Below, one piece after another: positions 44,122 to 53,890 of a DNA stretch of 53,890 nucleotides (positions are counted from its first letter, which is position 1; every line of letters starts with the position of its first letter). The notes beneath the pieces were generated by a model that saw only the letters and a list, made by a program, of their open reading frames with translations, made no database searches and was not told where the DNA came from. The translations under genes and the position numbers were made by a program. Origin of the DNA: an uncultured Oleiphilus sp. (GTDB lineage Bacteria; Pseudomonadota; Gammaproteobacteria; Pseudomonadales; Oleiphilaceae); the NCBI GenBank assembly GCA_913020245.1, contig CAJWAD010000011.1:1-53890 (forward strand), written 5' to 3'.

Positions 44122-44778
44122 CTAAGCGGACAAACCAGATACTATTTGGTCTTTTATTTCTGACATCGCGCCTACACCATTTACTTTGATATATTTAGGT
44201 GCTGTGGCATCGCCGGACGCGGCAAGAGACCCATAGTATTCAACCAACGGTGCCGTTTGGCTATGGTAAACGTCTAAACGCTTACGAACGGTGTCTTCCT
44301 GGTCATCTTCGCGCTGAACGAGCGGTTCACCCGTTGCATTGTCCTTGCCGTCTTCTTCAGGTGGATTGTATTTTACATGGTAGATGCGGCCGCTCGCCTC
44401 ATGCACCCGACGACCACTTAGGCGGCTCACGATTTCTTCATCATCCACATTAATTTCAACCACCGCATCGATATCAATGCCTTGCGTCTTTAACGCTTCA
44501 GCTTGTGGGATCGTGCGAGGAAAGCCATCGAACAAGAAGCCATTTTCGCAATCTTTATCTTGAATACGCTCTTGAATCAACGCAATGATCGTCTCATCTG
44601 AAACTAAACCACCCGATGCCATTACTTCTTTTACCTTTATGCCCAGTGGCGACCCGGCTTTTACCGCTGCGCGCAACATATCACCTGTCGAGATTTGTGG
44701 CACACCGTATTTTTCGGTAATGAACTGCGCCTGTGTACCCTTTCCGGCACCTGGGGCGCCGAGCAGAATCAATCTCAT
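44122..44778 (-). CDS. adk: Adenylate kinase
   Basis: Adk interconverts ATP, AMP and two ADP in the cytoplasm and sets adenylate balance. The 218-residue long form has the P-loop [10 protein letters not shown] (residues 7-16), the AMP-binding block [23 protein letters not shown], and a LID domain around residues 125-160 ([14 protein letters not shown]). The LID has no zinc cysteines, as in E. coli. GGAG lies seven bases before the ATG. It is a single-gene unit with a strong terminator. Confidence 0.97.
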   Translation of the reverse strand: MRLILLGAPGAGKGTQAQFITEKYGVPQISTGDMLRAAVKAGSPLGIKVKEVMASGGLVSDETIIALIQERIQDKDCENGFLFDGFPRTIPQAEALKTQGIDIDAVVEINVDDEEIVSRLSGRRVHEASGRIYHVKYNPPEEDGKDNATGEPLVQREDDQEDTVRKRLDVYHSQTAPLVEYYGSLAASGDATAPKYIKVNGVGAMSEIKDQIVSGLSA

Positions 44779-45129
44779 AAATTACTCCAAATTGTATAAA
44801 AATCTAAAATTCTGTTTCGATTTGGCTCTCGCAATGACGCTTTATATGCACAACACAGGTTAAGCGCTGTTAAAAAACAGCCGCCTTAACACCGGAAGTC
44901 GCTGATTTTATAACGTCGGGGCGATCTATTTTATTGCCGCGCACTGGGCGCAGTCTTTAACACGCCGGGTACCATTAAAACGCGAGTAAAGTTAAGCTAA
45001 GCAAAAATCAATTGGCGCCATTATAGGGCAAGACGAACAAGGGGCAAAGCCCCCTTAAAATATCTAAGAAATAGAGATAGAAATAGAGATAGAAATTGGC
45101 CATATTCTTAAATTGGCCATACAAACGAC
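44779..45129. other. Intergenic region with short repeats
   Basis: This 351-base gap has no gene that I can see. It must hold the adk promoter. It contains a GCTGTT / AACAGC hairpin at 44866-44881 and, near 45038-45056, a GGGGC / GCCCC hairpin that may weakly terminate the YbaK-HDOD gene without a good T-run. The repeats at 45067-45121 are listed separately. Confidence 0.45.
45067..45121. repeat. Tandem 12-base repeat plus a 12-base direct repeat
   Basis: AGAAATAGAGAT occurs in two and a half copies at 45067-45096. It is followed by AAATTGGCCATA at 45093-45104 and again at 45110-45121, the second copy ending eight bases before the YbaK-HDOD stop. The function is unknown; replication slippage is a simple origin for the tandem part. 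Confidence 0.7.
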
Positions 45130-46539
45130 CTAGGCGACCATACTCGCTGTTGAACTAGACATGCTTTGGCATTGCTCTACAACGCTTGCAGCCAGCTGCT
45201 GCGCATGGTCCTCCGTAAACCCCAGATTTTCACATAACACCGCAATATTTGTATCGACGCACTCATCACCGATTTGATACTGCGCGAGCAACGCATTACT
45301 TAACTGAATAAGCTGGACATAACATTGATGCTCACCCTGATAATCGGTTTTTTGATGCATCGCCGCTGTTTTAATGCACACCTCGGGCATCCCCCAAAGT
45401 TTGAGTAAAATAGCGCCCATTGAACCATGGCCCAAACTAATAAATTCTTGTGCACTGCCCATGCCAAATACTTGCTTTTCGATTGCGCACATTGGCGCAT
45501 CGGGCTCTGCCTCGCGCAATTTATTAAGCATTCGAAACTCAGGCGGAAACAAATGCCCCGTTAATAGCAAACCGAAATTATGTAACAAACCAGCAAGGTA
45601 AGCATCTTCATGATCTAGCCCGACGTCGGGTGCAGAGAGTGTCGCAAGTGCCTGCGACAACACGGCGGTATATAGCGCATGCTGCCAAAACGCGGCAAGC
45701 CCAAGTGGTCCGTTATTTGGCACATCAAACGCCTTAGTGGCGGCAATTCCTAATGCAAGCTTAGAGACTCGCTCAAACCCCAATACAATGTTCACGGCAT
45801 CCTTAACGCTCGTTAATTCACCTCGAAAGTTAAATAAGGCTGAGCGCGCATAGCGCAATATTTGAGCTGCCAAGCTCGGATCTCTCTCGATTAGTGTCGC
45901 CAAATCATCGAGCGATGCATTCGGATCCTGCGTCATATGTAAAATGCGTATGGCCGTCTCAGGCATCGGCGGCAACCGATATATTTTTTGCAGACGCTCG
46001 GTCACCGACTCAATGGACACTGCCCCGCTATATGCTTTTAACCCCTCACGGCCATACACCTGTGTTTCGTCTGAGCAATGTGAAAAATCACCCTTGATCG
46101 CGGTCTCCATCGCACATCGCACTGAAACACTCGACATTTTAAGGAGGGTGCTTGCACACCCGCTCGCGGCGAAGCAATACTCAAGATTAAGCACCGCCTC
46201 GTCTACAAAAACGGGTAAGCCATAAGCCGTTGCCAAACCAGGCAAGTGCCCTTGGTCACAGTCTGAAAAAACTAAGTTAGTTTGTTCACCGTTTAGTCGC
46301 TGAAAATTACGTTTTGCGTGGCTGTTAAGCTTGGCTAAATCCACGTTAACCAAAAAAGGCAGAACGAGTAAGGCGGGCCCTTCTCGATCAACGAGCGCGA
46401 TCGTTTTAATTACCTGCTCAGGCAAGGCATTTGCCAATGCAATGGCATGCGTTAAGTTGCCACTCCGGGCATGATGAATAGCCTGAACATTAATGGCTTT
46501 TTGATCGATAAACTGCTGAATACGGGATGCTAGGGGCAC
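45130..46539 (-). CDS. YbaK-like (aminoacyl-tRNA deacylase fold) protein fused to HDOD
   Basis: The 469-residue protein has two parts. Residues 1-150 resemble the YbaK/ProX editing fold, with HAIALANALPEQVIKTIALVD, LLVLPFLVNVDL and the late block PVFVDEAVLNLEYCFAASG. Residues 180-400 are an HDOD domain (LPPMPETAIRILHMTQD, IERDPSLAAQILRYARSA, AGLLHNFGLL). HDOD domains are non-catalytic signalling modules. Whether the first part still hydrolyses misacyl-tRNA is unclear; it may only bind an aminoacyl ligand. There is no signal peptide or membrane segment. It is a single-gene unit with no obvious partner. Confidence 0.8.
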   Translation of the reverse strand: MPLASRIQQFIDQKAINVQAIHHARSGNLTHAIALANALPEQVIKTIALVDREGPALLVLPFLVNVDLAKLNSHAKRNFQRLNGEQTNLVFSDCDQGHLPGLATAYGLPVFVDEAVLNLEYCFAASGCASTLLKMSSVSVRCAMETAIKGDFSHCSDETQVYGREGLKAYSGAVSIESVTERLQKIYRLPPMPETAIRILHMTQDPNASLDDLATLIERDPSLAAQILRYARSALFNFRGELTSVKDAVNIVLGFERVSKLALGIAATKAFDVPNNGPLGLAAFWQHALYTAVLSQALATLSAPDVGLDHEDAYLAGLLHNFGLLLTGHLFPPEFRMLNKLREAEPDAPMCAIEKQVFGMGSAQEFISLGHGSMGAILLKLWGMPEVCIKTAAMHQKTDYQGEHQCYVQLIQLSNALLAQYQIGDECVDTNIAVLCENLGFTEDHAQQLAASVVEQCQSMSSSTASMVA

Positions 46540-46666
46540 AACTAAACTCTTCTTTTAAATTAAGCTATTGAAAAGTCTAGTCGCCCATAAAAACGCTGAC
46601 CGGCGCTAAGTCACAGTTTCATTTTACAGTTGATGGTGTTCTTGTAACCGTTTGTACAAATCACCA

Positions 46667-49336
46667 TTATCCAGTATTCCGGATGCCGGCAGAAATACCG
46701 GCCATTGTTACTTTCAACGCCATTTCTAGCGTTTGTAATTCAATACCTTCATTCGCCTCCCCAAATCGCTCACGCCGCAATAATTCGGCTTGTAAATAAT
46801 GCAAAGGGTTAGTGTACGTTGCTCTTACGCGCAATGATTGCCCAAATACAGGGCTCGCACTCATTAGTTCAGGCTGCTGTTTAAGCGTATTAATCACGCC
46901 GATCATGTCTCGGTAACGATGCCTCAATACTCGTCCTAGCGGTTTAAGCGACGTCGGCGCAAGTGTTTGATCGTAATAGCGAGCGATACGGTAATCGCCT
47001 TTAATCAATACCATTTCAAGCATATCAATTTGCGTCCTAAAAAATGGCCACTGCGCCATCATCTCACGCAACGTATCAGTGCCGCCGTCGTCAATCGCAG
47101 CTTGCAGCGCTTCATCACTACCTAACCAGGCGGGCAGCATCAGACGTATCTGCATCCACGCAAAAATCCATGGAATAGCGCGCAACGATTCAACGCCGCC
47201 GCCCGCTTTCCTGCGCGCAGGACGACTCCCTAGCGCAAGCTTACCGAGTTCCTGTTCGGGGGTCGCCGCGCGGAAATAATCAACAAAATCTGGATTTTCT
47301 CGAACCACAGACCGATACGACTTTACCGATTGCGCGGTCATCGCATTCATTTGTTCACGCCAAGCTTGTTTAGGCGCTGGGGGCGGCAACAAACTGGCCT
47401 CTATCACCGCATTCATGTAAAGCTTTAAACTTTGTTTTGCGACTTCAGGTAACCCAAACTTGAACCGAATCATTTCACCCTGCTCTGTAATACGAAAGCC
47501 ACCATTTACGGACCCAGGCGGCTGAGACAGAATCGCTCGATTGGCGGGACCGCCGCCGCGTCCTACGGTACCCCCACGACCATGGAATAAGTTTAGTTGA
47601 ACACCGTGTTTTTTAACCGTCTCCACTAACTCTTCCTGCGTCGTATACTGTGCCCATCCTGCCGCCAATTGTCCGGCGTCTTTAGCTGAGTCCGAGTAGC
47701 CGATCATCACTTGTTGAAAATCATCACAATAGGCGCGATACCAAGGTAAAGATAACAGCGCATCAATCGATTGTGATGCGCCGGATAAATCGTCCAAGGT
47801 TTCAAACAAGGGCACCACGCGCATCGCGCGGCGCAATCCCATTTCCCGCAATAACAAAATAACCGTGAGGATATCGGACGGTTGGCTGGCCATTGAAATA
47901 ACATATGAGCCAAACGCCGATTCTGGCTCGGATGCGATCACTCTGCAGGTATCTAGCACTTCCTGCACCTCATCTGACGCCTCAAAATGATCAGGAATTA
48001 AAGGCCGCTTGCTCGACAACTCCTTGACCAAATAGCCTTGTTTTTTTGTTTCGTCCCACTCAGCAAAGTCACCCTCACCTAAATAACGCGTCAATTCAGA
48101 CATCGCATTCAAGTGGCGCTCCGAATCTTGACGCACATCTAGTTTCACCAATTCCAGGCCAAAACACTGTGCGCGCCGAATCGTATCGAGCAACAAACCA
48201 TCTGCTACCGTAGCGATGCCGACGGACTTGAGCGAGTTGTAACAGAGTAGCAAAGGCTCAATGAGTTGAGCGTTTTCGAGCAAGATATCTTGATCATCAG
48301 CTCGCTGACCGGCTGCTTTTTGCGCCGCCCACGTTTTAGTGCGCATTAAACGGCGTTTTAAATCAGCTAACACAACACGATAAGGCTCTTCTTTATTACG
48401 TGAATTATCAGCATTTAATTGATTAGCCAGCGCTTGCAAGGCTGGCGTGCACTGCCACATAGACAAATGTGTCATCAAGGCACTGATATCACGCAAATAT
48501 AAATCTGCGGCCATCCAACGACTCAAACTCAGCACTTCTTTGGTGACTTTTGCCGTGACATTAGGATTACCATCACGATCGCCGCCCATCCAAGAGGCAA
48601 TATGGATTGGCTGGATTTCAGGCCCCAGAGAAAAGTCAAAATTCGCTTCCAGCGCATGATCCAAATCCCGCATAAATGCAGGTACTGCCGCCCATAAACT
48701 ATTTTCGATAACCGCGAAGCCCCATTTAGCCTCTTCAACTGCAGTTGGTCGCTCGAGGCGAATCTCGTTCGTATGCCATGCTTCGCAGACCAAACTATTT
48801 AGCTCCGCTTCGATTTGCTTACGCTCATAATCACTGACATCGGAACGGTCCGCTCGTGCCAAACAATCTGCCATCGCATCGTATTTCATAATTAAAGTAC
48901 GACGTGTCACCTCCGTTGGATGCGCCGTTAACACAAACTCAATCTTCATTTTTTTAATTAAAGATTCCAGCTCGTCAGCATGTTTCCCGCTCGCTTTTAA
49001 ACGCTCAAAAAGTTCATCGAAACGCTCTACGCCGTCCTCTGCCTGCTCCTTGCGTCGCCGAACGGTATGGTATTGTTCCGCAATATTTGAAAGGTTTAAA
49101 AACTGATTAAACGAACGCGCAATGGGGAGTAGTTCATCATCAGATAAATCATGTAATAACTTGACAAGCGAGGCACTGGCATCGCCATCTGGTACATCCC
49201 TATCCGCCTTTGCCGCTTGGCGGATAGCTTCCACTTTTGCGAAAATTGCCTCACCGTGATGTTCTCTTACATTTTGTCCTAAAAGACTGCCAAGCAAACG
49301 AACATTTTCTCTTAACGCGGGATGTAGTTCTGCCAC
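46667..49336 (-). CDS. ppc: Phosphoenolpyruvate carboxylase
   Basis: Ppc makes oxaloacetate from phosphoenolpyruvate and bicarbonate to refill the TCA cycle. The 889-residue length is typical. The catalytic histidine block VLTAHPTEVTRRT, SWMGGDRDGNPNVT, GYSDSAKDAG, the glycine loop FHGRGGTVGRGGGP and the C-terminal MAGISAGIRNTG are intact. The start is a GTG with a strong AAGGAG seven bases upstream. It is a single-gene unit with a divergent gene upstream of it. Confidence 0.97.
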   Translation of the reverse strand: MAELHPALRENVRLLGSLLGQNVREHHGEAIFAKVEAIRQAAKADRDVPDGDASASLVKLLHDLSDDELLPIARSFNQFLNLSNIAEQYHTVRRRKEQAEDGVERFDELFERLKASGKHADELESLIKKMKIEFVLTAHPTEVTRRTLIMKYDAMADCLARADRSDVSDYERKQIEAELNSLVCEAWHTNEIRLERPTAVEEAKWGFAVIENSLWAAVPAFMRDLDHALEANFDFSLGPEIQPIHIASWMGGDRDGNPNVTAKVTKEVLSLSRWMAADLYLRDISALMTHLSMWQCTPALQALANQLNADNSRNKEEPYRVVLADLKRRLMRTKTWAAQKAAGQRADDQDILLENAQLIEPLLLCYNSLKSVGIATVADGLLLDTIRRAQCFGLELVKLDVRQDSERHLNAMSELTRYLGEGDFAEWDETKKQGYLVKELSSKRPLIPDHFEASDEVQEVLDTCRVIASEPESAFGSYVISMASQPSDILTVILLLREMGLRRAMRVVPLFETLDDLSGASQSIDALLSLPWYRAYCDDFQQVMIGYSDSAKDAGQLAAGWAQYTTQEELVETVKKHGVQLNLFHGRGGTVGRGGGPANRAILSQPPGSVNGGFRITEQGEMIRFKFGLPEVAKQSLKLYMNAVIEASLLPPPAPKQAWREQMNAMTAQSVKSYRSVVRENPDFVDYFRAATPEQELGKLALGSRPARRKAGGGVESLRAIPWIFAWMQIRLMLPAWLGSDEALQAAIDDGGTDTLREMMAQWPFFRTQIDMLEMVLIKGDYRIARYYDQTLAPTSLKPLGRVLRHRYRDMIGVINTLKQQPELMSASPVFGQSLRVRATYTNPLHYLQAELLRRERFGEANEGIELQTLEMALKVTMAGISAGIRNTG

Positions 49337-49480
49337 AAAACTCTCCTTAAGAAGCGTAAAAAATAACTTTTCTAGCGATAAACTTAGCGTAAGTGCGCGC
49401 TCTAATCTATCTTGATAAATAGGGCAGGTAAAATTAAATCCAGCTCAGCACACTCCGGCGAACAAGAAAGGATGTTCAAT

Positions 49481-49828
49481 ATGAAAATAAGCGCCCTGGC
49501 AAAGTTTTGGGAAAAACAAGCGAAAGCCACAATGACGCAGAAGGAATACAGCTTACGTCTACCCATAGAGGATGCTGCAAAATTAGCTGCCTTATGCGAG
49601 ATGTACCCGCGTCGCAGCGAAAGCGAGATACTTGGTGAAATGATCTCTGCTGCGCTGGAAGAACTGGAAACGAGCTTCCCCTACATTGCCGGCACAAAAG
49701 AAGTTGCAAGAGATGAAATGGACGACCCGCTCTATGAGGATGTGGGGCCAACGCCGCGTTTTTTAGATCTTAGCCGCAAGCATCGAAAAGTACTCGAGCA
49801 ACAAAAACAAAAGGCGGCAAATACCTAA
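49481..49828 (+). CDS. Small conserved protein, sometimes annotated as pilin assembly protein
   Basis: The 115-residue protein has no signal peptide or membrane segment. The N-terminus MKISALAKFWEKQAK, the middle EDAAKLAALCEMYPRRSESEI and the end DVGPTPRFLDLSRKH resemble a family I recall from Pseudomonas, where some records call it a pilin assembly protein; I cannot verify that function. The middle is likely a ribbon-helix-helix-like or helical bundle part. The ATG at 49481 is chosen for the GAAAGG about eight bases upstream; the open frame back to 49412 is probably untranslated. It is divergent from ppc. Confidence 0.72.
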   Translation: MKISALAKFWEKQAKATMTQKEYSLRLPIEDAAKLAALCEMYPRRSESEILGEMISAALEELETSFPYIAGTKEVARDEMDDPLYEDVGPTPRFLDLSRKHRKVLEQQKQKAANT

Positions 49829-49855
49829 AAAGCATTTGCCCGCGGCATACAGTCT

Positions 49856-51070
49856 TTATTCCGATTCTCGATCACGAAAACCGATTAAATAAAGCACCGC
49901 ATCCAAGCCTAAATTAGAGATCGCATGCTTTGCGCTCTCTTTTACCAAGGGCTTCGCTCGGAATGCGACGCCGAGACCCGCTCGGCTTAACATCGGCAGG
50001 TCATTCGCACCATCACCGATCGCAATCACTTGTTCTCGGCCAATCTGTTCTTTCGCTGCTAATTCATCGAGCAATTCTGCCTTACGCTGCCCGTCTACAA
50101 CGCGGCCCGTGACCCGACCCGTGACTTTGCCATTTTCAATTTCTAGCTCATTGGCGAATACATAATCAATGCCCAGCTTGCGCTGTAAGCCTTGTGCAAA
50201 ATAATTAAAGCCGCCGGATAAAATAGCGGTCTTGTAGCCTAAACTTTTCAGTGTGCCAATTAAGCGTTCCGCGCCTTCTGTCATTTTCAGACGCTTTGCG
50301 ATGTCTTCTAAAACGGTCTCACTTAGCCCCTCTAACAGCCCAACGCGCCGCGCGAAACTCTCCGTAAAATCAATTTTACCTTGCATCGCCTGCTCAGTAA
50401 TTTCAGCCACCTGCTCCCCTACACCTGCCTCTTTGGCGAGCTCATCAATCACTTCAGCTTCAATTAAAGTTGAATCCATATCGAACACAACCAAACGACG
50501 ATTACGGCGAAAAATCGAATCCTGCTGAAAAGCGATATCTACCTCTAATTCACTCGCGATGTGCAAAAAATCTGCGCGCAATTTATCAAGGTTTGGCGGC
50601 GTACCGCGCACCGAAAACTCGATACACGCTTTCTTCGCGGTCTCATCGTCTTTTTCTAACGATGGACGACTCGATAAGCGGGTAATATTGTCAATATTCA
50701 AACCATGCTCGGCTGTAATCGCCGAAACGCGCGATATTTGTTCAGCGGTAATGGCGCGCGACAATAAGGTGACGATATACCGATTTTTACCTTTGCCCTG
50801 CATCCAAATTTGATATTGTTCGGGGCTTACAGGTTTAAAACTCACTTCTTGTTCCAACTCATGCATGCGGAACAATAAATCTTTCAAGACACTCGACGCC
50901 TCTTTATTTTGGGGCACCTCTATCAAAATTCCCCATGTTAACTGTTCGTGGATAACAGCCTGCCCTATATCCAAAATACGAATATCATAGCTCGCCATAA
51001 TCGAGGTCATTTCAGACGTCAGCCCCGGCTTATCTCGACCCGACACATTAATAAGAATAATTTCGCTCAA
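49856..51070 (-). CDS. serB: Phosphoserine phosphatase
   Basis: SerB removes phosphate from O-phosphoserine in the last step of serine synthesis. The 404-residue protein has two ACT-like domains (about residues 4-75 and 98-180) and a C-terminal HAD domain with VVFDMDSTLIEAEVIDE (Asp197 and Asp199), ILSGGFNYFAQGL and IGDGANDLPML. It is longer than E. coli SerB (322) because of the double ACT region, as in many Pseudomonas and Marinobacter relatives. The start appears to be a TTG at 51070, with AGGAAA eleven bases upstream; no ATG is near. It is 35 bases from parC, so the two could be cotranscribed. Confidence 0.95.
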   Translation of the reverse strand: MSEIILINVSGRDKPGLTSEMTSIMASYDIRILDIGQAVIHEQLTWGILIEVPQNKEASSVLKDLLFRMHELEQEVSFKPVSPEQYQIWMQGKGKNRYIVTLLSRAITAEQISRVSAITAEHGLNIDNITRLSSRPSLEKDDETAKKACIEFSVRGTPPNLDKLRADFLHIASELEVDIAFQQDSIFRRNRRLVVFDMDSTLIEAEVIDELAKEAGVGEQVAEITEQAMQGKIDFTESFARRVGLLEGLSETVLEDIAKRLKMTEGAERLIGTLKSLGYKTAILSGGFNYFAQGLQRKLGIDYVFANELEIENGKVTGRVTGRVVDGQRKAELLDELAAKEQIGREQVIAIGDGANDLPMLSRAGLGVAFRAKPLVKESAKHAISNLGLDAVLYLIGFRDRESE

Positions 51071-51105
51071 ACCGTTTCGTTTCCTTTTAATGGCGTTATC
51101 GCAGC

Positions 51106-53409
51106 CTAGCTTTGCCTTGTATCATCATCGTTTATGGGCGCATCAACCGGCGCACGGCGAGGTTGAATTTCCATACGATCAACTTTCTGTAAACCGCGTG
51201 GCAGCTTGTGTCCACGACGTCCACGCTCACCAATGTAGTGTTCTAAATCATTAAAGCGCAGTTTGAGGTGGCGCTTGCCAGAATGAATGATCAAGAAATC
51301 ATCTTCAGAAAATAGCGCCACCGTTACCATCAGCTCTTCACGGCTTTGCACACGAGCAGACGGGATGCTGATAATTTTATTCCCTTTCCCCTTCGCCAAA
51401 GCCGGTAAGTCTTTCACTGGAAACACCAACATACGCCCCTCGTTACTCACAGCAGCAATGTATTGCGTATCGACATCCGTGATGGCTATCGGGTGCATCA
51501 CTTCAGCGCCCTTCGGAACACTCAAGGCCGCCTTGCCCGCTTTGTTCTTTGATTGCAAATCACCAAGCGTGCTCACGAAACCGTAACCCGCATCCGACAT
51601 CATCAAGAGCCGCTGCTCGGCTTCACCTAACAAGACGGCTTTGAAGGTTGCACCAGAAGGTGGGTTAATTTTACCGGTGAGCGGTTCACCCTGACCGCGT
51701 GCTGACGGGAGCGTATGCGTCGCCAAGGTATAAGCGCGACCCGTCGAATCAATAAACACAGAGCTTTGGTTACTTTTACCACGCGCGGCTAAACTGAATG
51801 AATCGCCTGACTTATAGTTCAAACCACTGGGATCAATATCGTGTCCTTTTGCAGCCCTCACCCAGCCTTTTTCCGACAACACGACGGTCACCGGCTCCGA
51901 GCTTAGGAGATCTGATTCAGAAAACGCCTTCACTTCAGCTCGTTCAACGATGGGCGAACGTCGCTCGTCCCCATACTTTTCTACATCTTCAAGTATTTCT
52001 TTCTTAATAAGCTTTTTCATTAGGGCTTTGGAGCCTAAGGTCTTCATCAAAGACTGACGCTCTTTTTCTAACGCTTCCTGCTCCGACTTAATTTTCATCT
52101 CTTCCAAGCGCGCTAGCTGGCGCAACTTGGTATCAAGAATGTAATCGGCTTGGGTATCGGATAAATCAAAACGCTGCATTAACACCGCTTTGGGTTCATC
52201 TTCCGTGCGGATAATATGAATCACCTCGTCGATATTTAAAAACGCGACAAGCAAGCCTTCCAAAAGGTGCAGACGTTTCTCTACCTTTTCGAGGCGATAC
52301 TGCAGGCGACGCGTCACTGTATCAGTGCGGTATGCCAGCCATTCAACGAGAATTTCTTTCAGGCTTTTCACTGCTGGCCGACCATCAATACCGATCATAT
52401 TCAGATTAACACGGTAGCTTTTTTCTAAATCGGTGGTTGAATATAGATGCCCCATCAAGGTATCGATATCGACACGATTAGAACGCGGAACAATCACGAG
52501 GCGCGTTGGATTTTCATGATCTGACTCATCACGTAAATCTGCAACCATTGGCAATTTCTTTGCCTGCATTTGCGCAGCGATTTGCTCTAGCACTTTTGCA
52601 CCTGACGTTTGATGCGGTAATTCAGTGACGACGATGTCGCCATTTTCTTTATCATAAATAGCTCGCATTTTTACCGAGCCACGTCCCGTCTCATACAGCG
52701 ACAGCAAATCTTTTTGTGGCGTTACAATTTCTGCAGCGGTTGGATAATCAGGGGCCTTCACGTGGGCCATCAACTCATCAACACTTGCTTTTTTGTCATC
52801 TAACAAATGAATACAAGCGCTCGCGACCTCACGAAGATTATGCGGCGGAACATCTGTTGCCATGCCCACGGCAATTCCAGTTGTACCATTGAGCAGTACA
52901 TTTGGTAATCGTGCAGGCAACGTTTTAGGCTCATCCATGGTGCCATCAAAGTTTGGCGCCCAATCGACCGTCCCTTGTCCAAGTTCTTGCAACAGCACCT
53001 CAGCATAGGGAGCTAAGCGAGATTCGGTATAGCGCATCGCCGCAAACGATTTTGGATCATCCGCTGACCCCCAATTTCCCTGACCATCAATCAATGGGTA
53101 ACGGTAACTGAATGGCTGCGCCATCAACACCATCGCCTCATAACAAGCACTGTCACCATGCGGATGGAATTTACCAAGCACATCACCCACGGTCCTCGCC
53201 GATTTTTTGTATTTTGCGGTCGCTTTTAAGCCCAGTTCAGACATCGCATAGACGATACGGCGTTGCACAGGCTTTAAGCCGTCGCCAACATGTGGCAATG
53301 CCCTATCGAGGATGACGTACATAGAATAATCGAGGTATGCTTTTTCGGTATAATCACGCATGGATACGCGTTCGACGCCTTCATCAAGGCTGGGCAAGTC
53401 TGTACTCAT
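51106..53409 (-). CDS. parC: DNA topoisomerase IV subunit A
   Basis: ParC is the DNA-cutting subunit of topoisomerase IV, which separates daughter chromosomes. The 767-residue protein has the breakage Tyr127 (MRYTESRL) and the quinolone-determining block [13 protein letters not shown], with Ser87 and Glu91 in the susceptible form. The C-terminal beta-pinwheel region is shorter than in GyrA and lacks a GyrA box, which favours ParC. The ATG has AAGGAAGA about ten bases upstream. parE is not in the window. The gene upstream, minC, is divergent. Confidence 0.96.
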   Translation of the reverse strand: MSTDLPSLDEGVERVSMRDYTEKAYLDYSMYVILDRALPHVGDGLKPVQRRIVYAMSELGLKATAKYKKSARTVGDVLGKFHPHGDSACYEAMVLMAQPFSYRYPLIDGQGNWGSADDPKSFAAMRYTESRLAPYAEVLLQELGQGTVDWAPNFDGTMDEPKTLPARLPNVLLNGTTGIAVGMATDVPPHNLREVASACIHLLDDKKASVDELMAHVKAPDYPTAAEIVTPQKDLLSLYETGRGSVKMRAIYDKENGDIVVTELPHQTSGAKVLEQIAAQMQAKKLPMVADLRDESDHENPTRLVIVPRSNRVDIDTLMGHLYSTTDLEKSYRVNLNMIGIDGRPAVKSLKEILVEWLAYRTDTVTRRLQYRLEKVEKRLHLLEGLLVAFLNIDEVIHIIRTEDEPKAVLMQRFDLSDTQADYILDTKLRQLARLEEMKIKSEQEALEKERQSLMKTLGSKALMKKLIKKEILEDVEKYGDERRSPIVERAEVKAFSESDLLSSEPVTVVLSEKGWVRAAKGHDIDPSGLNYKSGDSFSLAARGKSNQSSVFIDSTGRAYTLATHTLPSARGQGEPLTGKINPPSGATFKAVLLGEAEQRLLMMSDAGYGFVSTLGDLQSKNKAGKAALSVPKGAEVMHPIAITDVDTQYIAAVSNEGRMLVFPVKDLPALAKGKGNKIISIPSARVQSREELMVTVALFSEDDFLIIHSGKRHLKLRFNDLEHYIGERGRRGHKLPRGLQKVDRMEIQPRRAPVDAPINDDDTRQS

Positions 53410-53663
53410 TGGGATGCGTCTTCCTTAAATCAACTGCCAGTCTTTTGCCGGCTATATGTTAACCATTATAGGCCCGGCCAGCCTGCAATCAAAGCCTCTG
53501 CGCTGCAATAAACGGTTTATCTATCATTACCAAAATATCAGCTTATTTTAAGCCACACGCTCTCCTATCTCGTGCTAATATGCGGATAAAATGAACGTCC
53601 GGTTTGTTCCGCCTTGCCGCGCGACAAAAATGACAATAAACCATCATCTCGCTAGGCCCGACA

Positions 53664-53890
53664 ATGAGCACCACGCTTAACGCCGACCAACCCAAAGAAA
53701 CACAAGCCAGCTTCAGCTATGAACAAAGTACAGATAGCGATCAACATGCGGGTCCCTGCCTGCAGCTAAAGGGTTCACTTGTCCCGATGACTGTGCTTGA
53801 GCTTCACTACTTTACGAGCGAAAAATTTAAAGCAGAACTGGCGGCCAAAACCGCGCAAGCCCCTGATTTTTTCGAAAACCTACCCGTTGT
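53664..53890 (+). CDS. minC: Septum site-determining protein MinC, N-terminal part
   Basis: MinC inhibits FtsZ polymerisation and, with MinD and MinE, keeps division at mid-cell. Only 75 codons are present; the frame runs off the right edge. After a polar leader (about residues 1-30), CLQLKGSLVPMTVLELHYF and AQAPDFFENLPVV align with the start of the MinC N-terminal domain. The ATG at 53664 has no clear ribosome site. The rest, and probably minD and minE, should lie beyond the edge. The 254 bases before it hold the divergent parC and minC promoters. Confidence 0.85.
   Translation, partial: MSTTLNADQPKETQASFSYEQSTDSDQHAGPCLQLKGSLVPMTVLELHYFTSEKFKAELAAKTAQAPDFFENLPV

Overview
The window looks like chromosomal sequence from a marine, probably flagellated gammaproteobacterium. 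The clues are a sodium-type motor protein (MotY), gamma-type RecBCD, PlsB, RsmJ, RNase T and MinC, two HDOD proteins, and a fatty acyl-CoA reductase of the Marinobacter/Hahella type. Composition is mid-GC by eye and fairly even, and genes are tightly packed. I see no rRNA, tRNA, CRISPR array, transposase, integrase or prophage gene. The order or genus cannot be fixed from sequence reading alone.

Layout. 1-35: the first codons of a secreted protein leaving the left edge on the minus strand. 616-9824: recC-recB-recD, overlapping and on the minus strand. 9972-14485: argG, motY, rnt (plus strand), a PaiB-like protein and a 2-Cys peroxiredoxin. 14741-16729: a two-domain fatty acyl-CoA reductase, divergent from a pitrilysin-like M16 lipoprotein (17005-19908). 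19989-21938: acs. 22086-28427: a signalling block, in which a MinD/FleN-like ATPase with a long tail is divergent from a soluble HDOD-GAF-histidine kinase and a REC-PAS-GGDEF-EAL regulator. 28523-33820: a zinc homeostasis island (DUF1007 protein, Zur, COG0523 GTPase, ZnuB, ZnuC and divergent ZnuA) around one good Zur box. 34040-38475: an ABC-2 exporter with a GldG-like subunit, followed by murI. 38756-53409: housekeeping genes plsB, rsmJ, uppP, tsaB, adk, a YbaK-HDOD fusion, ppc, a small conserved protein, serB and parC. 53664-53890: the start of minC.

How the genes work together. RecBCD repairs double-strand breaks. ZnuABC, the GTPase and Zur form a self-contained low-zinc response. The kinase and GGDEF-EAL regulator probably form one two-component pathway ending in cyclic-di-GMP. 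The acyl-CoA reductase, acs and plsB all touch acyl metabolism but are separate transcription units, so a shared pathway is only an inference. Seven rho-independent terminators and several candidate operators were read directly.

I found no system that I can defend as wholly new. The best leads are the metal-binding loop of ZnuA, the signalling block with its long-tailed ATPase, the YbaK-HDOD fusion, and the reductase with a palindrome in front of it.
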